Shown here piece by piece: positions 8,812 through 16,798 of a stretch of 64,000 nt of DNA; positions within the stretch are counted from its first letter, which is position 1; each line of letters opens with the position of its first letter. A program made the position numbers and the translations under genes. The DNA lies in the NCBI GenBank assembly GCA_002437725.1, contig DJRF01000026.1:119315-183314 (forward strand). The letters are read 5' to 3'. Under the pieces are notes generated by a model. That model saw nothing but the letters and a program-made list of their open reading frames with translations. It was not told the origin of the DNA and did not search any database. This DNA is from Treponema sp. UBA6367. GTDB taxonomy: Bacteria > Spirochaetota > Spirochaetia > Treponematales > Treponemataceae.

Positions 8812-9893
8812 AATTCTTCCTGTGCATATTTGCGGGCTCTTAAGTCTTGTTCAAATATATCTTCAAAAGAGTTTGCTTTATGATTCCAATCTTTGTCCAA
8901 AACTGATTTTACAATTCTAGAAATTTCTGCAAAACTTATCTTTTCTTTTAAAAAGGCTTCCACAGCGACTTCATTTGCTGCATTATAGGCTATGGTATAA
9001 GAATTTTCTTTTTCTGCTGCCTCGTAGGCATATTTTAACATTGGAAAGTCGTCGAATCTAGGCTTAAAAAATGTCATTTCATGGTCGAAAAGTTCAAATG
9101 GTTCTAATGGGGAAACTTGATTATTAGGGTAGGTAAGCGCGCTAAAAATCGGATGCTTCATTGTAGGATCTGAAATTTGAGCGTACAACATACCGTCATT
9201 TGTTCTAACTAACGAATGTATAAGGCTTTGAGGATGCACAACAACTTTTATTTTTTGAACAGGACGCTCAAACAGTCTGCAAGCTTCTATAACTTCAAGA
9301 CCTTTATTTGCAAGTGTTGCCGAATCAATAGTTATTTTCTTCCCCATATTCCAAGTAGGGTGTTTTAGAGCATCACTTACAGTTACCGTTTTTAATTTTT
9401 CTTTTGTATAGTTTCTGAATGGTCCCCCGCTTGCTGTAATCAAAATTGAATCAATGTTTTTATTTCCGATTTGATTTATAAGATTAAAAATTGCAGAATG
9501 TTCAGAATCTACAGGAATTATTTTTGTATTATGAAGTCTGGCCAAATCTTTTATAAGAGACCACGCCATAACAACAGTTTCCTTGTTTGCTAGTGCTAAA
9601 TCGATTCCATGTTCTATAACAGTTTTTGATGGTAAAAGTCCTGCGCTTCCTGCAATTCCATTTACAACGATGTCTGGTTTTGACTGTTCTATTAAAAACT
9701 TAATACAATCTTTAGATTCCAAAGAAGTAAGAACTCCTTTGCAGTTGAATTCTAAACAAAGCTTTTCTAGTTTTTCTTTGTTTGAATGAGCGGAAAGACC
9801 GCAAATAGAAAAATCTTTTGGCATTGCTCTAACAATGTCTAAGGTATTTGTTCCTATAGAGCCTGTTGCACCTAAAACTAAAACTCTTTTCAT
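8808..9893 (-). CDS. dxr: 1-deoxy-D-xylulose 5-phosphate reductoisomerase
   Basis: Catalyses the NADPH-dependent rearrangement of DXP to MEP, the first committed step of MEP isoprenoid synthesis. The NADPH site GATGSIGTNTLDI is at residues 8-20. The metal and substrate segment VDSEHSAIF near residue 140 and the SGGPFRN loop with downstream HPTWNMGKKITIDSATLANKGLE are intact. The length, 361 residues, is slightly short of the usual 380-400. It lies between cdsA and rseP, the typical bacterial order, and supplies precursors for the UppS product encoded upstream. Confidence 0.95.
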   Translation of the reverse strand: MKRVLVLGATGSIGTNTLDIVRAMPKDFSICGLSAHSNKEKLEKLCLEFNCKGVLTSLESKDCIKFLIEQSKPDIVVNGIAGSAGLLPSKTVIEHGIDLALANKETVVMAWSLIKDLARLHNTKIIPVDSEHSAIFNLINQIGNKNIDSILITASGGPFRNYTKEKLKTVTVSDALKHPTWNMGKKITIDSATLANKGLEVIEACRLFERPVQKIKVVVHPQSLIHSLVRTNDGMLYAQISDPTMKHPIFSALTYPNNQVSPLEPFELFDHEMTFFKPRFDDFPMLKYAYEAAEKENSYTIAYNAANEVAVEAFLKEKISFAEISRIVKSVLDKDWNHKANSFEDIFEQDLRARKYAQEEL

Positions 9894-9896
9894 AAT

Positions 9897-10775
9897 TTAC
9901 TTTATAATCTGACTTTGGAACTCTGGTGAATAGAGAATGTAAAAAATAATGTAAAAAACAGGCGCGCTAAAAAGAATTGAATCAATTGAATCAAGAATTC
10001 CGCCGCGACCAGGAATTATATTGCCGCTGTCTTTTTCGCCAGAAGAGCGTTTAAATACGCTTTCTACTAAATCTCCAGTTATTGAAGAAATTGCACATAA
10101 AAAACCTAAAAGAATGGCTTTCCACACACTTCCAGATAATATATCTTTCTGAAAAATATGCCCTGATAAGAACCATGCCAAAACACAAGACGCAATAGAA
10201 CCTAAAAAGCCTCCACAGAAACCTGCGATGCTTTTATTGGGACTAACTGCGAACACACCTCTGTTGTTTTTTCCTAAAAGAACTCCAAATAGCCAGGCAA
10301 TTGAATCGCACATAAAAACTGCTAAAAGGAATATGCAAATTATAATAGTGCTGTCTTTAAATGCTCCCATTCTAGAAACGAAGGTAATCATGTATCCGCA
10401 ATATAAAAGAATAAACACGCTTGCAGTTATTCTTTGGTTTGAATCATCAAAACTCTTGTGAGTGTAAACTTCAACTCCTAGCAAAATCAATATTTCAAAC
10501 AGAAGTAACCAAGCTATATAAGTTGTGCTTTTACCGAAAAGTATTAAAAGATAAGTTCCTATGGGTAAAAGTATTGTAAAAAGTTGTAGTAGGAATTTAT
10601 TAAATAAAACAGTTTTTTTTGAAAAAATATTGTACATTTCAGTAGCTGCAATAACAGAAATAACAGATATTACAATATTTAAGATTAAGTGATTGAAATA
10701 ACTTAAAAAAACAATTCCGACAATAAGAGGAATTCCAATAAAAAAAGTTAATAATCGCTGTACTGTCTTACTCAT
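9897..10775 (-). CDS. cdsA: phosphatidate cytidylyltransferase
   Basis: An integral membrane enzyme making CDP-diacylglycerol from phosphatidate and CTP. The 292-residue chain has about eight hydrophobic segments. The C-terminal family signature begins GDLVESVFKRSSGEKDSGN and continues to a GGILDSIDS segment. Two normally conserved positions of the signature differ: the usual PGHGG is PGRGG, and the usual LDR is LDS. The KDSGN core and both aspartates are kept, so it is probably active. It is in operon with uppS (10 bp upstream) and dxr (3 bp downstream). Confidence 0.9.
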   Translation of the reverse strand: MSKTVQRLLTFFIGIPLIVGIVFLSYFNHLILNIVISVISVIAATEMYNIFSKKTVLFNKFLLQLFTILLPIGTYLLILFGKSTTYIAWLLLFEILILLGVEVYTHKSFDDSNQRITASVFILLYCGYMITFVSRMGAFKDSTIIICIFLLAVFMCDSIAWLFGVLLGKNNRGVFAVSPNKSIAGFCGGFLGSIASCVLAWFLSGHIFQKDILSGSVWKAILLGFLCAISSITGDLVESVFKRSSGEKDSGNIIPGRGGILDSIDSILFSAPVFYIIFYILYSPEFQSQIIK

Positions 10776-10785
10776 AAATATCCCA

Positions 10786-11493
10786 CTATTTATCTAAAAC
10801 CGCACCAAATCGCCTTGTTCGATTTTGGAACGTTTCAATGTCTTTATAAAATTCTTCTTTTGTATAATCTGGCCAAAGCGTATCTGTAAAAATCAGTTCC
10901 GCATAAGCAGAATGCCATAAAAGAAAATTGCTCAGCCTTAGTTCCCCGCCTGTGCGTATAAGCAAATCTACATCAGGTAGTTCTGGAACATCAAAAAATT
11001 GTTCAAAAGTTTTTTCAGTTATATTTTGATTAGTCCCTTTAGCAAGCAATTTTTGTATTCCACGAACAATTTCATCTCTTCCACCGTAATTTATTGCTAA
11101 AGTAACTGTAAGTCCATCAAAATGACTTGTTTTATTAACTGCTTGAATTATTTCATTTTGAACATCTTTAGGAAGTCCTTCTAGATTTCCTAAATGTTTT
11201 ATTCGCATTTTATTTTGCTTATAAAAATTAAACTCTGCGCGAAGATTTAGTTTTATCAGCCCCATAAGGTAATTTACTTCGTCTTGCATTCTTTTCCAGT
11301 TTTCAGTAGAAAAAACATATAGGGTCACATATTTTATTCCTAGTTCAGACGCTGCTTTTACAATAAGTTTTGCAGTATCCAAGCCAGCCTTGTGACCATT
11401 TGTTCGAGGTAAATTTTGCCTTTTTGCCCAACGACCGTTCCCATCCATAATTATTCCAATATGAACGGGAAGCGATTTTTTATCGATTGCCAT
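10786..11493 (-). CDS. uppS: undecaprenyl diphosphate synthase (isoprenyl transferase)
   Basis: A cytosolic cis-prenyltransferase of 235 residues that condenses FPP with IPP units to make the lipid carrier for peptidoglycan and glycan synthesis. The signature GIIMDGNGRWAK holds the catalytic aspartate. FSTENW and the C-terminal LLIRTGGELRLSNFLLW are also intact; the family's usual RxSxFL reads RLSNFL here. It overlaps the frr stop by one base (TAATG) and belongs to the envelope operon ending with rseP and the propeller. Confidence 0.95.
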   Translation of the reverse strand: MAIDKKSLPVHIGIIMDGNGRWAKRQNLPRTNGHKAGLDTAKLIVKAASELGIKYVTLYVFSTENWKRMQDEVNYLMGLIKLNLRAEFNFYKQNKMRIKHLGNLEGLPKDVQNEIIQAVNKTSHFDGLTVTLAINYGGRDEIVRGIQKLLAKGTNQNITEKTFEQFFDVPELPDVDLLIRTGGELRLSNFLLWHSAYAELIFTDTLWPDYTKEEFYKDIETFQNRTRRFGAVLDK

Positions 11494-12029
11494 TAGCCTT
11501 CCAAAATTTCTTTTTCTTTTGTTTCGTAAATCTTGTTTATTTCAGCAATATATTTATCTGTAAGTTTTTGTAACTTATCTTCTTCTTGTTTTAAGCTATC
11601 TTCTGTGAGTTCTCCAGCTTTCTGTTGCTTTTTTAAATCATCGTTACCATCTCGACGAATGTTTCTAATTGCTGTTCTAGAATTTTCTGCAATTGTTTTT
11701 GCTTGTTTTACAAGTTCTTTTCTTCTTTCTGCTGTTAGAGGAGGAATAGAAATGCGAATAACTTTTCCGTCGTTTGAAGGATTTAATCCAAGATCTGCTG
11801 TAAGAATTGCTTTTTCAATTTCTGTGATAAGAGATTTGTCAAACGGCTGAATAACAACAGTTCTCGCTTCAGGTATAGAAATAGTTGCAACCTGATTTAA
11901 AGGAGACTTTGTTCCATAATAATCTACTCGTACTTTGTCAAAAATTGCAGCAGAAGCACGACCCGTTCTAATTCCATTAAAAGAGTCCTTTAATGCGGAC
12001 ACCGTTTTTTCCATTCTTTCTTCTGACAT
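11493..12029 (-). CDS. frr: ribosome recycling factor
   Basis: A three-helix-bundle protein that splits post-termination ribosomes with EF-G. It has 178 residues starting MSEERMEKT. This start is preferred because GAGGAATCTTAATT gives a Shine-Dalgarno about 8 nt upstream; the longer frame has none. Conserved motifs include FNGIRTGRASAAIFDKV, VATISIPEARTVVIQPFD and IRNIRRDGND. It is the first gene of the uppS-cdsA-dxr-rseP operon and is separated from tsf by a terminator, so it probably has its own promoter inside the 160-bp gap. Confidence 0.95.
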   Translation of the reverse strand: MSEERMEKTVSALKDSFNGIRTGRASAAIFDKVRVDYYGTKSPLNQVATISIPEARTVVIQPFDKSLITEIEKAILTADLGLNPSNDGKVIRISIPPLTAERRKELVKQAKTIAENSRTAIRNIRRDGNDDLKKQQKAGELTEDSLKQEEDKLQKLTDKYIAEINKIYETKEKEILEG

Positions 12030-12068
12030 AATTAAGATTCCTCTTTGTCTTTTTAAAATGTTTTGCAA

Positions 12069-12190
12069 CTAATACGTCTGGTCAAGGTACGCTTACGCTC
12101 AAGACCTTGACTCAGCCGTTTTTAAGGTTCGTATAAACCTTAAATAAAATGGCTACCCTAAAAATATTAAGTAGGGTAGCCGTTTTACAA
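12069..12190. repeat. intergenic repeat copy A with tsf terminator
   Basis: Contains GGTCAAGGT-CGCTTACGCTCAAG-ACCTTGACTCAGCC, an imperfect palindrome. A near-identical copy is at 48415 and a degenerate one at 37533. It is followed by an AAGGTT/AACCTT hairpin (12124-12141) and a strong terminator stem. Copy B has the same order: repeat, TTAAATAAAA, terminator. This points to a dispersed intergenic element that travels with, or acts as, terminators. Confidence 0.6.
12151..12181 (-). terminator. rho-independent terminator of rpsB-tsf
   Basis: The stem GGCTACCCT/AGGGTAGCC has a 13-nt loop and is followed, on the minus strand, by ATTTTATTT. It lies 10 bp after the tsf stop codon and separates rpsB-tsf from the frr operon. 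Confidence 0.8.
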
Positions 12191-12191
12191 A

Positions 12192-13025
12192 TTATTTACC
12201 GAGTATGTAAAGAATAACCTTATCAAAAGTAAGAGTTGCACCAACTGATTTTCCCATTTCAGCAAGTACTGTAGCAACAGTTTTCTTTTCGTCGTCAAGG
12301 TACATCTGATCCATAAAGCAGATTTCTGCAAGATTCTTGCTAACCTTTCCTTTTAGAATACCTTCTTTTACATTTTCAGGTTTCTTTGCCATAGCAGGAT
12401 CTTCTGCCATCTGTGCTTTAAAAATTTCTGTCTGTTCGTCAATATATGATTGTGGAACTTCATCTTTTGTGATGTATGCAGGAGTTTTTGAAGCAAGGTG
12501 AAGACAACATATATGTGCAAATTCTTTTATTTTAGGATCTGTAGAACCTTTGATAACTACAATAGAACCAATCTTGAAGTTGTGGTGGATATAAGTTGAT
12601 GCAACAGCTCCTTCTGGAATTTCTACGCATACAACGCGGCGTACAGACATATTTTCACGAATCTTAATTGCAAGTTCATTAAGATGTTCTTTAAGTCCAT
12701 CTGTAACTTCATTAAGATTTTTGTCAAATACTTCTGCAACAATTTTTTCGCCAACAGCAATAAAGTCAGAATTTTTTGCAACAAAGTCTGTTTCGCAAGT
12801 AACTTCTGCCATAGCAATTTTTTTGTCATCTTGCTTTATGAAAATTCGACCTTCGCCAGTTGCTCGGTCAGATCTCTTTGACATAGCTGCAAGACCTTTT
12901 TCCCGCAATTGTTTTTCAGCTTCTGCAATGTCGCCGTTACAATCTATAAGAGCTTTTTTACAATCCATCAATCCGGCACCAGTAGAATCACGAAGTGCCT
13001 TTATATCAGATGCTTTGATTTCCAT
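12192..13025 (-). CDS. tsf: translation elongation factor Ts
   Basis: The guanine-nucleotide exchange factor for EF-Tu, 277 residues. The N-terminal UBA-like domain has the signature LRDSTGAGLMDCKKAL. The core TDFVAKNSDF motif contacts EF-Tu, followed by the coiled-coil and C-terminal subdomains. It lies 23 bp after rpsB in a typical rpsB-tsf operon. The gene usually found next, pyrH, is absent and its place is taken by a terminator and repeat. Confidence 0.96.
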   Translation of the reverse strand: MEIKASDIKALRDSTGAGLMDCKKALIDCNGDIAEAEKQLREKGLAAMSKRSDRATGEGRIFIKQDDKKIAMAEVTCETDFVAKNSDFIAVGEKIVAEVFDKNLNEVTDGLKEHLNELAIKIRENMSVRRVVCVEIPEGAVASTYIHHNFKIGSIVVIKGSTDPKIKEFAHICCLHLASKTPAYITKDEVPQSYIDEQTEIFKAQMAEDPAMAKKPENVKEGILKGKVSKNLAEICFMDQMYLDDEKKTVATVLAEMGKSVGATLTFDKVILYILGK

Positions 13026-13048
13026 AATTAAAAATCCTTTTAAAAAGT

Positions 13049-13918
13049 TTATTTATTATCGTAGATTTTGTCTTCATCTACTAAACTGTCTTTTTCGTCA
13101 GTTTCAATATCTTCTTCTTTTACTTCTGTAGGCTGATAATTAGAATAGTCAACGATTTCTTCGTCTTCATTCTTGCTTACTGCATCTGTAACAATTTCTT
13201 CATCGCCATCAAGATTTTCAAGAATCTTAAGACCGTTTTCGTTGTCTGATTCAATTACTGCATTTGCAATTATTGAAGTGAACAAAGAAATTGCTCTGAT
13301 AGCATCGTCGTTGCCAGGAATAGGGTAGTCAATGCCGTCTGGATTGCAGTTTGTGTCAACAACAGCAATAATAGGAATACCCATTCTTCTAGCTTCTGCA
13401 ACAGCAATCTGCTCCTTGTGAGTATCGATTATGAATACGATTCCAGGAAGCTCCTTCATTTCCTTGATACCGCCAAGGTTTTTTTCTAGCTTTGATTTTT
13501 CTTTTTGAAGGGCAGATACTTCTTTCTTTGTAAGATTTTCGAAAGTGCCGTCTACTTCCATTTTTTCAATTTTCTTGAGTCTTAGAAGTGATTTTTTGAT
13601 TGTTGAAAAGTTTGTAAGCATACCGCCAAGCCAACGGTTGTTAATGTAGAACATTCCGCAGCGTTCTGCTTCCTTTTGAACTGCCTGCTGAGCTTGTTTT
13701 TTAGTTCCTACGAAAAGAACTGACTTTCCAGAAGCAACAACTTTTCTTACTGCTTCATAACTGTCTTTGATTGCAGCAATAGTTTTTTGCAAGTCAATGA
13801 TATGAATCCCATTTCTTTCTGTGAAGATAAATTTCTTCATTCTAGGATCCCAACGTTTTACCTGATGCCCGAAATGAACTCCAGATTCGAGCAGGTTTTT
13901 CATGGTTACAACTGCCAT
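13049..13918 (-). CDS. rpsB: 30S ribosomal protein S2
   Basis: A small-subunit ribosomal protein of 289 residues beginning MAVVTMKNLLESGVHFGHQ. The signature MKKFIFTERNGIHIIDLQ and the later GIPIIAVVDTNCNPDGID are intact. The start is fixed by GGAG 8 nt upstream; an in-frame extension of 33 residues is rejected. About 45 extra acidic residues at the C-terminus (rich in E and D) go beyond the E. coli length. An unusually structured leader of about 100 nt precedes the gene. Confidence 0.96.
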   Translation of the reverse strand: MAVVTMKNLLESGVHFGHQVKRWDPRMKKFIFTERNGIHIIDLQKTIAAIKDSYEAVRKVVASGKSVLFVGTKKQAQQAVQKEAERCGMFYINNRWLGGMLTNFSTIKKSLLRLKKIEKMEVDGTFENLTKKEVSALQKEKSKLEKNLGGIKEMKELPGIVFIIDTHKEQIAVAEARRMGIPIIAVVDTNCNPDGIDYPIPGNDDAIRAISLFTSIIANAVIESDNENGLKILENLDGDEEIVTDAVSKNEDEEIVDYSNYQPTEVKEEDIETDEKDSLVDEDKIYDNK

Positions 13919-13919
13919 G

Positions 13920-14030
13920 ATTTTCTCCTTCACTGGCAAGATTTTGACAAAAGTCTTAGCCTTGCCCCGTACTCTTTTTCTCGATGCCGCCATAAGCGGT
14001 ACGGAAGATGCGTGCAAAAAAACTGCACGG
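13920..14030 (-). promoter_or_regulatory. structured 5' leader of rpsB-tsf
   Basis: Between maf and rpsB the minus strand folds into three stems: GTGCA-GTTTTTTT-TGCAC at the 5' end; CCGTA/TACGG enclosing CCGC-TTATG-GCGG; and GGCAAG...CTTGCC just before the GGAG ribosome site. Ribosomal protein operons are often autoregulated through such leaders. Whether S2 binds this one is inference. Confidence 0.4.
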
Positions 14031-14035
14031 CAGAA

Positions 14036-14626
14036 TCAGTCTAAAATAGAATAACCCTGTTCTTTCAGTATATCAAAAAGTTCATGTATAGGCAAGCCTG
14101 TAACACAACTTTGAGAGCCTTCTATTTTTTTTATGAAAACAGAAGCCAGGCTTTGAATTCTGTAGCCACCGGCAGCACCGTGCCATTCTCCTGTGTCAAG
14201 GTACCAGTTTATTTCTTCGTCCGTCATTGGCGCAAATGTAACTTCTGTTTTGCATACTCTGGAAGAAGTTGTTTTTTTTCGTCCGTTGTAAAGGATTATT
14301 GCAGTAATTACGCTGTGAGTGCTTCCCTGAAAGGTTCTTAAAAAACTTTCGGCCTCGTTTTGATCTTGTGGCTTTCCATATATTTTTCCATCTTTTACAA
14401 TCAACGTGTCCGCTCCAAGCACCCAAGGAATTTCTTGAATAGGCGGAAGAGAGTGCACTGCTGATATAACTTTTTCGCGGGCGAGCATTTCTGGAACATC
14501 TTCTGGCTCTAATACGCTTGAAAAAAGTTCTTCTGTAGTTGGCATTATTACTCTAAAAGGGATACCCAACATTTTTAATATTTCTTGCCTACGTGGAGAT
14601 GAAGATGCTAAAATAATTGGTTCCAT
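14036..14626 (-). CDS. maf: Maf family nucleotide pyrophosphatase
   Basis: A 196-residue house-cleaning enzyme that hydrolyses non-canonical or excess nucleoside triphosphates. It has SSSPRR near the N-terminus (phosphate binding), the catalytic ADTLIVKDGKIYGKP and the AAGGYRIQ segment. In family terms this set resembles the dTTP/UTP pyrophosphatase (YhdE) branch. An AGGAAC ribosome site precedes the ATG. It lies upstream of rpsB on the same strand with 117 bp between them, mostly leader structure. Confidence 0.88.
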   Translation of the reverse strand: MEPIILASSSPRRQEILKMLGIPFRVIMPTTEELFSSVLEPEDVPEMLAREKVISAVHSLPPIQEIPWVLGADTLIVKDGKIYGKPQDQNEAESFLRTFQGSTHSVITAIILYNGRKKTTSSRVCKTEVTFAPMTDEEINWYLDTGEWHGAAGGYRIQSLASVFIKKIEGSQSCVTGLPIHELFDILKEQGYSILD

Positions 14627-14639
14627 CGCTTGTTCCTAT

Positions 14640-14798
14640 TTTCTAATTTGTAAGATTTTTAGATTATCAGAATTGCAGTAATTAACAGTAACGCCTAAAT
14701 CAAGAATTTAGCTTTAATTGCAAAACTTAATATCTTGATTAGACGTGTTTTCTATAATAATTTAATTGAATTTTAGGTATATTCTTTTTGTTCAGTGT
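14640..14798. other. intergenic gap with one imperfect hairpin
   Basis: No gene is supported in these bases. On the minus strand CGTCTAATCAAGA can pair with TCTTGATTTAGGCG across an AT-rich loop, with one bulge. There is no T-tract after it, so it is not a clear terminator. It lies between the HEAT-repeat gene and maf and might be part of the maf leader. Confidence 0.3.
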
Positions 14799-15539
14799 TT
14801 ATTTTGCTTCTGATGCAGATTTGTTTGTGCCTACGTCATTTAGCTGCTTTAAAGCTTTAAGGGCTTTGTTTCTAACAACTGAATTATAGTGGTAGTCAGC
14901 AGCAATCTTTCCTAATGAATCAATTATAATTTTTTTGTTTTGAGTTGAATCTGCTAGCTTTGCATAAGTATCAATGACTTCAAAAGCAAGCGAGCTTGTA
15001 GGATTTAGAATTTGGTTTCGTCTATTTGCAAAAGAAATAGCATCTACAACTTCATCATTGCTATTGATTCCTATTTCTCCAAGAGAATTTACAGCCGCAG
15101 CAATTACCATAGGCTCGTTTTCTGCAAGTGTAATTTTTACAAGGCAGTTTTTAGATTCTTCGGTTTTTACTTTTCCCAATGCAAGACAGGCTCTTCTGCG
15201 GATATCTGGAAAGTTGTTCATAAGTCTGCCGTTTGTTCTTGACTGAGAAGTAATTCCTTCGCCTGCAAGTTGGTTTAAAGCATTCATTATATCTTCATTT
15301 ATTTTGCCATTTTCAACAGCTTCTTCTAAAAACTGCATGGCAACTAGCTTGTTGTCATATTCATCAGATTGCGCAAGCGCCATAATAACAACACCGTCAA
15401 CATCGCTAAGGTAGTCTTCTTCTACAGAAGTTTCTGTTTTTTCTGGCTGAGTTTTTCTTTGAACTTTTTGCTCCTGAGCAAATGCAAAAGCGCACATAGA
15501 AATAAGCCCTGCTAAAATAACCTTTTTTGTCATTTTCAT
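14799..15539 (-). CDS. secreted HEAT-repeat protein
   Basis: A 246-residue protein with a signal peptide (MKMTKKVILAGLISMCAFAFAQ). The mature part is helical with HEAT-like repeats, for example RRRACLALGKVKTE and AAAVNSLGEIGINSND, so it is probably a periplasmic scaffold or binding protein. The start is fixed by GGAGGA 7 nt before the first ATG. It has its own promoter and a leader of about 40 nt, unlike several leaderless-looking neighbours. I do not recognise a specific function. Confidence 0.65.
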   Translation of the reverse strand: MKMTKKVILAGLISMCAFAFAQEQKVQRKTQPEKTETSVEEDYLSDVDGVVIMALAQSDEYDNKLVAMQFLEEAVENGKINEDIMNALNQLAGEGITSQSRTNGRLMNNFPDIRRRACLALGKVKTEESKNCLVKITLAENEPMVIAAAVNSLGEIGINSNDEVVDAISFANRRNQILNPTSSLAFEVIDTYAKLADSTQNKKIIIDSLGKIAADYHYNSVVRNKALKALKQLNDVGTNKSASEAK

Positions 15540-15582
15540 AAAATGTTCCTCCTGGAAAACATTTAAACAATAAATCTTGTAA

Positions 15583-15611
15583 ATTATATGTTATGTATTT
15601 TAAAAAATCAA
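15583..15611 (-). promoter_or_regulatory. promoter of the HEAT-repeat gene
   Basis: On the minus strand, TTGATT (15606-15611), a 17-bp spacer and TATAAT (15583-15588). Transcription should start near 15576, giving a leader of about 37 nt that contains the GGAGGA ribosome site. Confidence 0.75.
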
Positions 15612-15681
15612 TAAAATAGTTGTATTAAGCCTTGTGTAATCGGCTTGAATTAATTTTTATAAAAGAATTAAAAGAATTAAT

Positions 15682-16212
15682 TTAAGAAAGCGGTGGAATT
15701 TTTACCATCCATTTTCCATTAATCTTTACAAAGTTGTAATAAACAATATCAGTATCTTCTCTTGCTTGAACAGCTTTTACGCTGCTTCTTGAAATATAAC
15801 GAATTTCTTCTACAGAGCGGCCTTTTCTAGAAGGGACAAAAACATAAGTAAAATAATCAGAAAGGTTATAAAGCCTTTGCCCTTTTATTGGAAGTCTTTT
15901 AGAAGCTTGCAAAAGGTTCGCGGGATTGCTCCAATATTTTATAGAATCTGGATCTATGTAGGTCAACCATCTGTTGTAATCATACACTGCCATTATTTTA
16001 GACATTTCTGATATTATGTCTAAAATTTCTTTTTTATCTGCATTAAACTCTTCCTTTGTGATTGCAACTCCCTGTGTGGAACGAGTAAATTCTTCATCAA
16101 CTTCTTTTTCTATGGAAGAAACTTGAGTTGACTCTTTAATTTTTGTTGATTTACACGAATTTAAAGAAATAAAAGAAATTGCCATAAATAAAAAGAAAAT
16201 TACTCTGTTCAT
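15682..16212 (-). CDS. lipoprotein of unknown function
   Basis: A 176-residue protein whose signal peptide ends in the lipobox ISLNSC (cysteine at residue 20), so it should be lipid-anchored. The mature part looks like a single alpha/beta domain with conserved-looking RWLTYIDPDSIKYWSNP and a C-terminal NGKWMVKIPPLS. That pattern is seen in NTF2-like or DUF4440-like folds; this is a tentative fold guess. The start is MNRVIFF because a near-consensus promoter ends 7 nt before it. The gene is divergent from coaD and their promoters overlap. Confidence 0.6.
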   Translation of the reverse strand: MNRVIFFLFMAISFISLNSCKSTKIKESTQVSSIEKEVDEEFTRSTQGVAITKEEFNADKKEILDIISEMSKIMAVYDYNRWLTYIDPDSIKYWSNPANLLQASKRLPIKGQRLYNLSDYFTYVFVPSRKGRSVEEIRYISRSSVKAVQAREDTDIVYYNFVKINGKWMVKIPPLS

Positions 16213-16219
16213 AAAATAT

Positions 16220-16248
16220 ATAATACTATGCTTGTGTCTTTTCGTCAA
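16220..16248 (-). promoter_or_regulatory. leaderless promoter of the lipoprotein gene
   Basis: On the minus strand, TTGACG (16243-16248), exactly 17 bp, TATTAT (16220-16225), then 7 nt to the ATG. It interleaves with the divergent coaD promoter. Confidence 0.65.
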
Positions 16249-16260
16249 ACTATGTAAACT
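16232..16260 (+). promoter_or_regulatory. leaderless promoter of coaD
   Basis: TTGTGT (16232-16237), 17 bp, TAAACT (16255-16260), then 7 nt to the ATG at 16268. No Shine-Dalgarno is present. It physically overlaps the opposite-facing lipoprotein promoter, so the two should compete for polymerase. Confidence 0.6.
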
Positions 16261-16267
16261 TTTATAT

Positions 16268-16753
16268 ATGACTAAAGCTGTTTTTCCAGGATCTTTTGAT
16301 CCCCCGACTATAGGACATCTGAATATAATTCAAAGGGCTTCAAAACTTTTTGACGAAGTTGATGTAGTGATTGCTGTAAACGAAAATAAAAAATATCTTT
16401 TTAATCAAGACGAACGCACAAATATGCTTTTAGAATTGATAAAAGATTATAAAAATGTTTCTGTTCATGCTTGGAACGGTCTTATTGTAGAATACGCAAA
16501 AAAAATTAATGCAAAAGTCCTTATAAGAGGGATAAGGAATTCAGCAGATTTTTCTTATGAATTTGAGCTTTCGATGATAAATCATAATTTGGATCCGAAT
16601 ATAGAAACTCTTTTCATTCCGACTGATCAAAAATATATTCTTTTAAAATCAAGCACAATAAAAGAATTGGCTCATTTTGGAGGAGACATTTCTGAAATGG
16701 TTCCTAAAAATGTTGAAAACGCTATTAAAGCGAAGTTTAAAAAATTATTATGA
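16268..16753 (+). CDS. coaD: phosphopantetheine adenylyltransferase
   Basis: Transfers AMP from ATP to 4'-phosphopantetheine, the penultimate step of coenzyme A synthesis. It is a cytosolic nucleotidyltransferase of 161 residues. The signature FPGSFDPPTIGHLNII (with the TxGH motif, here TIGH) lies near the N-terminus, and the C-terminal ILLKSSTIKELAHFGGDI matches the family ISSTxVR-like loop. The start at MTKAV is set by the promoter position; a longer frame would begin within the -35. The nearby acpP uses the phosphopantetheine made by this pathway. Confidence 0.95.
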   Translation: MTKAVFPGSFDPPTIGHLNIIQRASKLFDEVDVVIAVNENKKYLFNQDERTNMLLELIKDYKNVSVHAWNGLIVEYAKKINAKVLIRGIRNSADFSYEFELSMINHNLDPNIETLFIPTDQKYILLKSSTIKELAHFGGDISEMVPKNVENAIKAKFKKLL

Positions 16754-16770
16754 CATTTTTTGTAATTATG

Positions 16771-16798
16771 TTGACTTTTTTTTATTTTCTGTTATAAT
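16771..16798 (+). promoter_or_regulatory. promoter of rpmF-acpP
   Basis: TTGACT (16771-16776), 16-bp spacer, TATAAT (16793-16798). The expected leader is about 78 nt and ends in a GTGAGG ribosome site before rpmF. Confidence 0.75.

Noticed and set aside
12026..12190. A missing or hidden pyrH between tsf and frr
   Set aside because: The gap is only about 160 bp and holds a terminator and a repeat. As I recall, the same gene order without pyrH occurs in Treponema pallidum, so this looks like the normal state of the genus and not a deletion.
13919..14017. A 33-residue N-terminal extension of ribosomal protein S2
   Set aside because: The extension lies in the structured leader. The internal ATG has GGAG at proper distance and matches the conserved S2 start.
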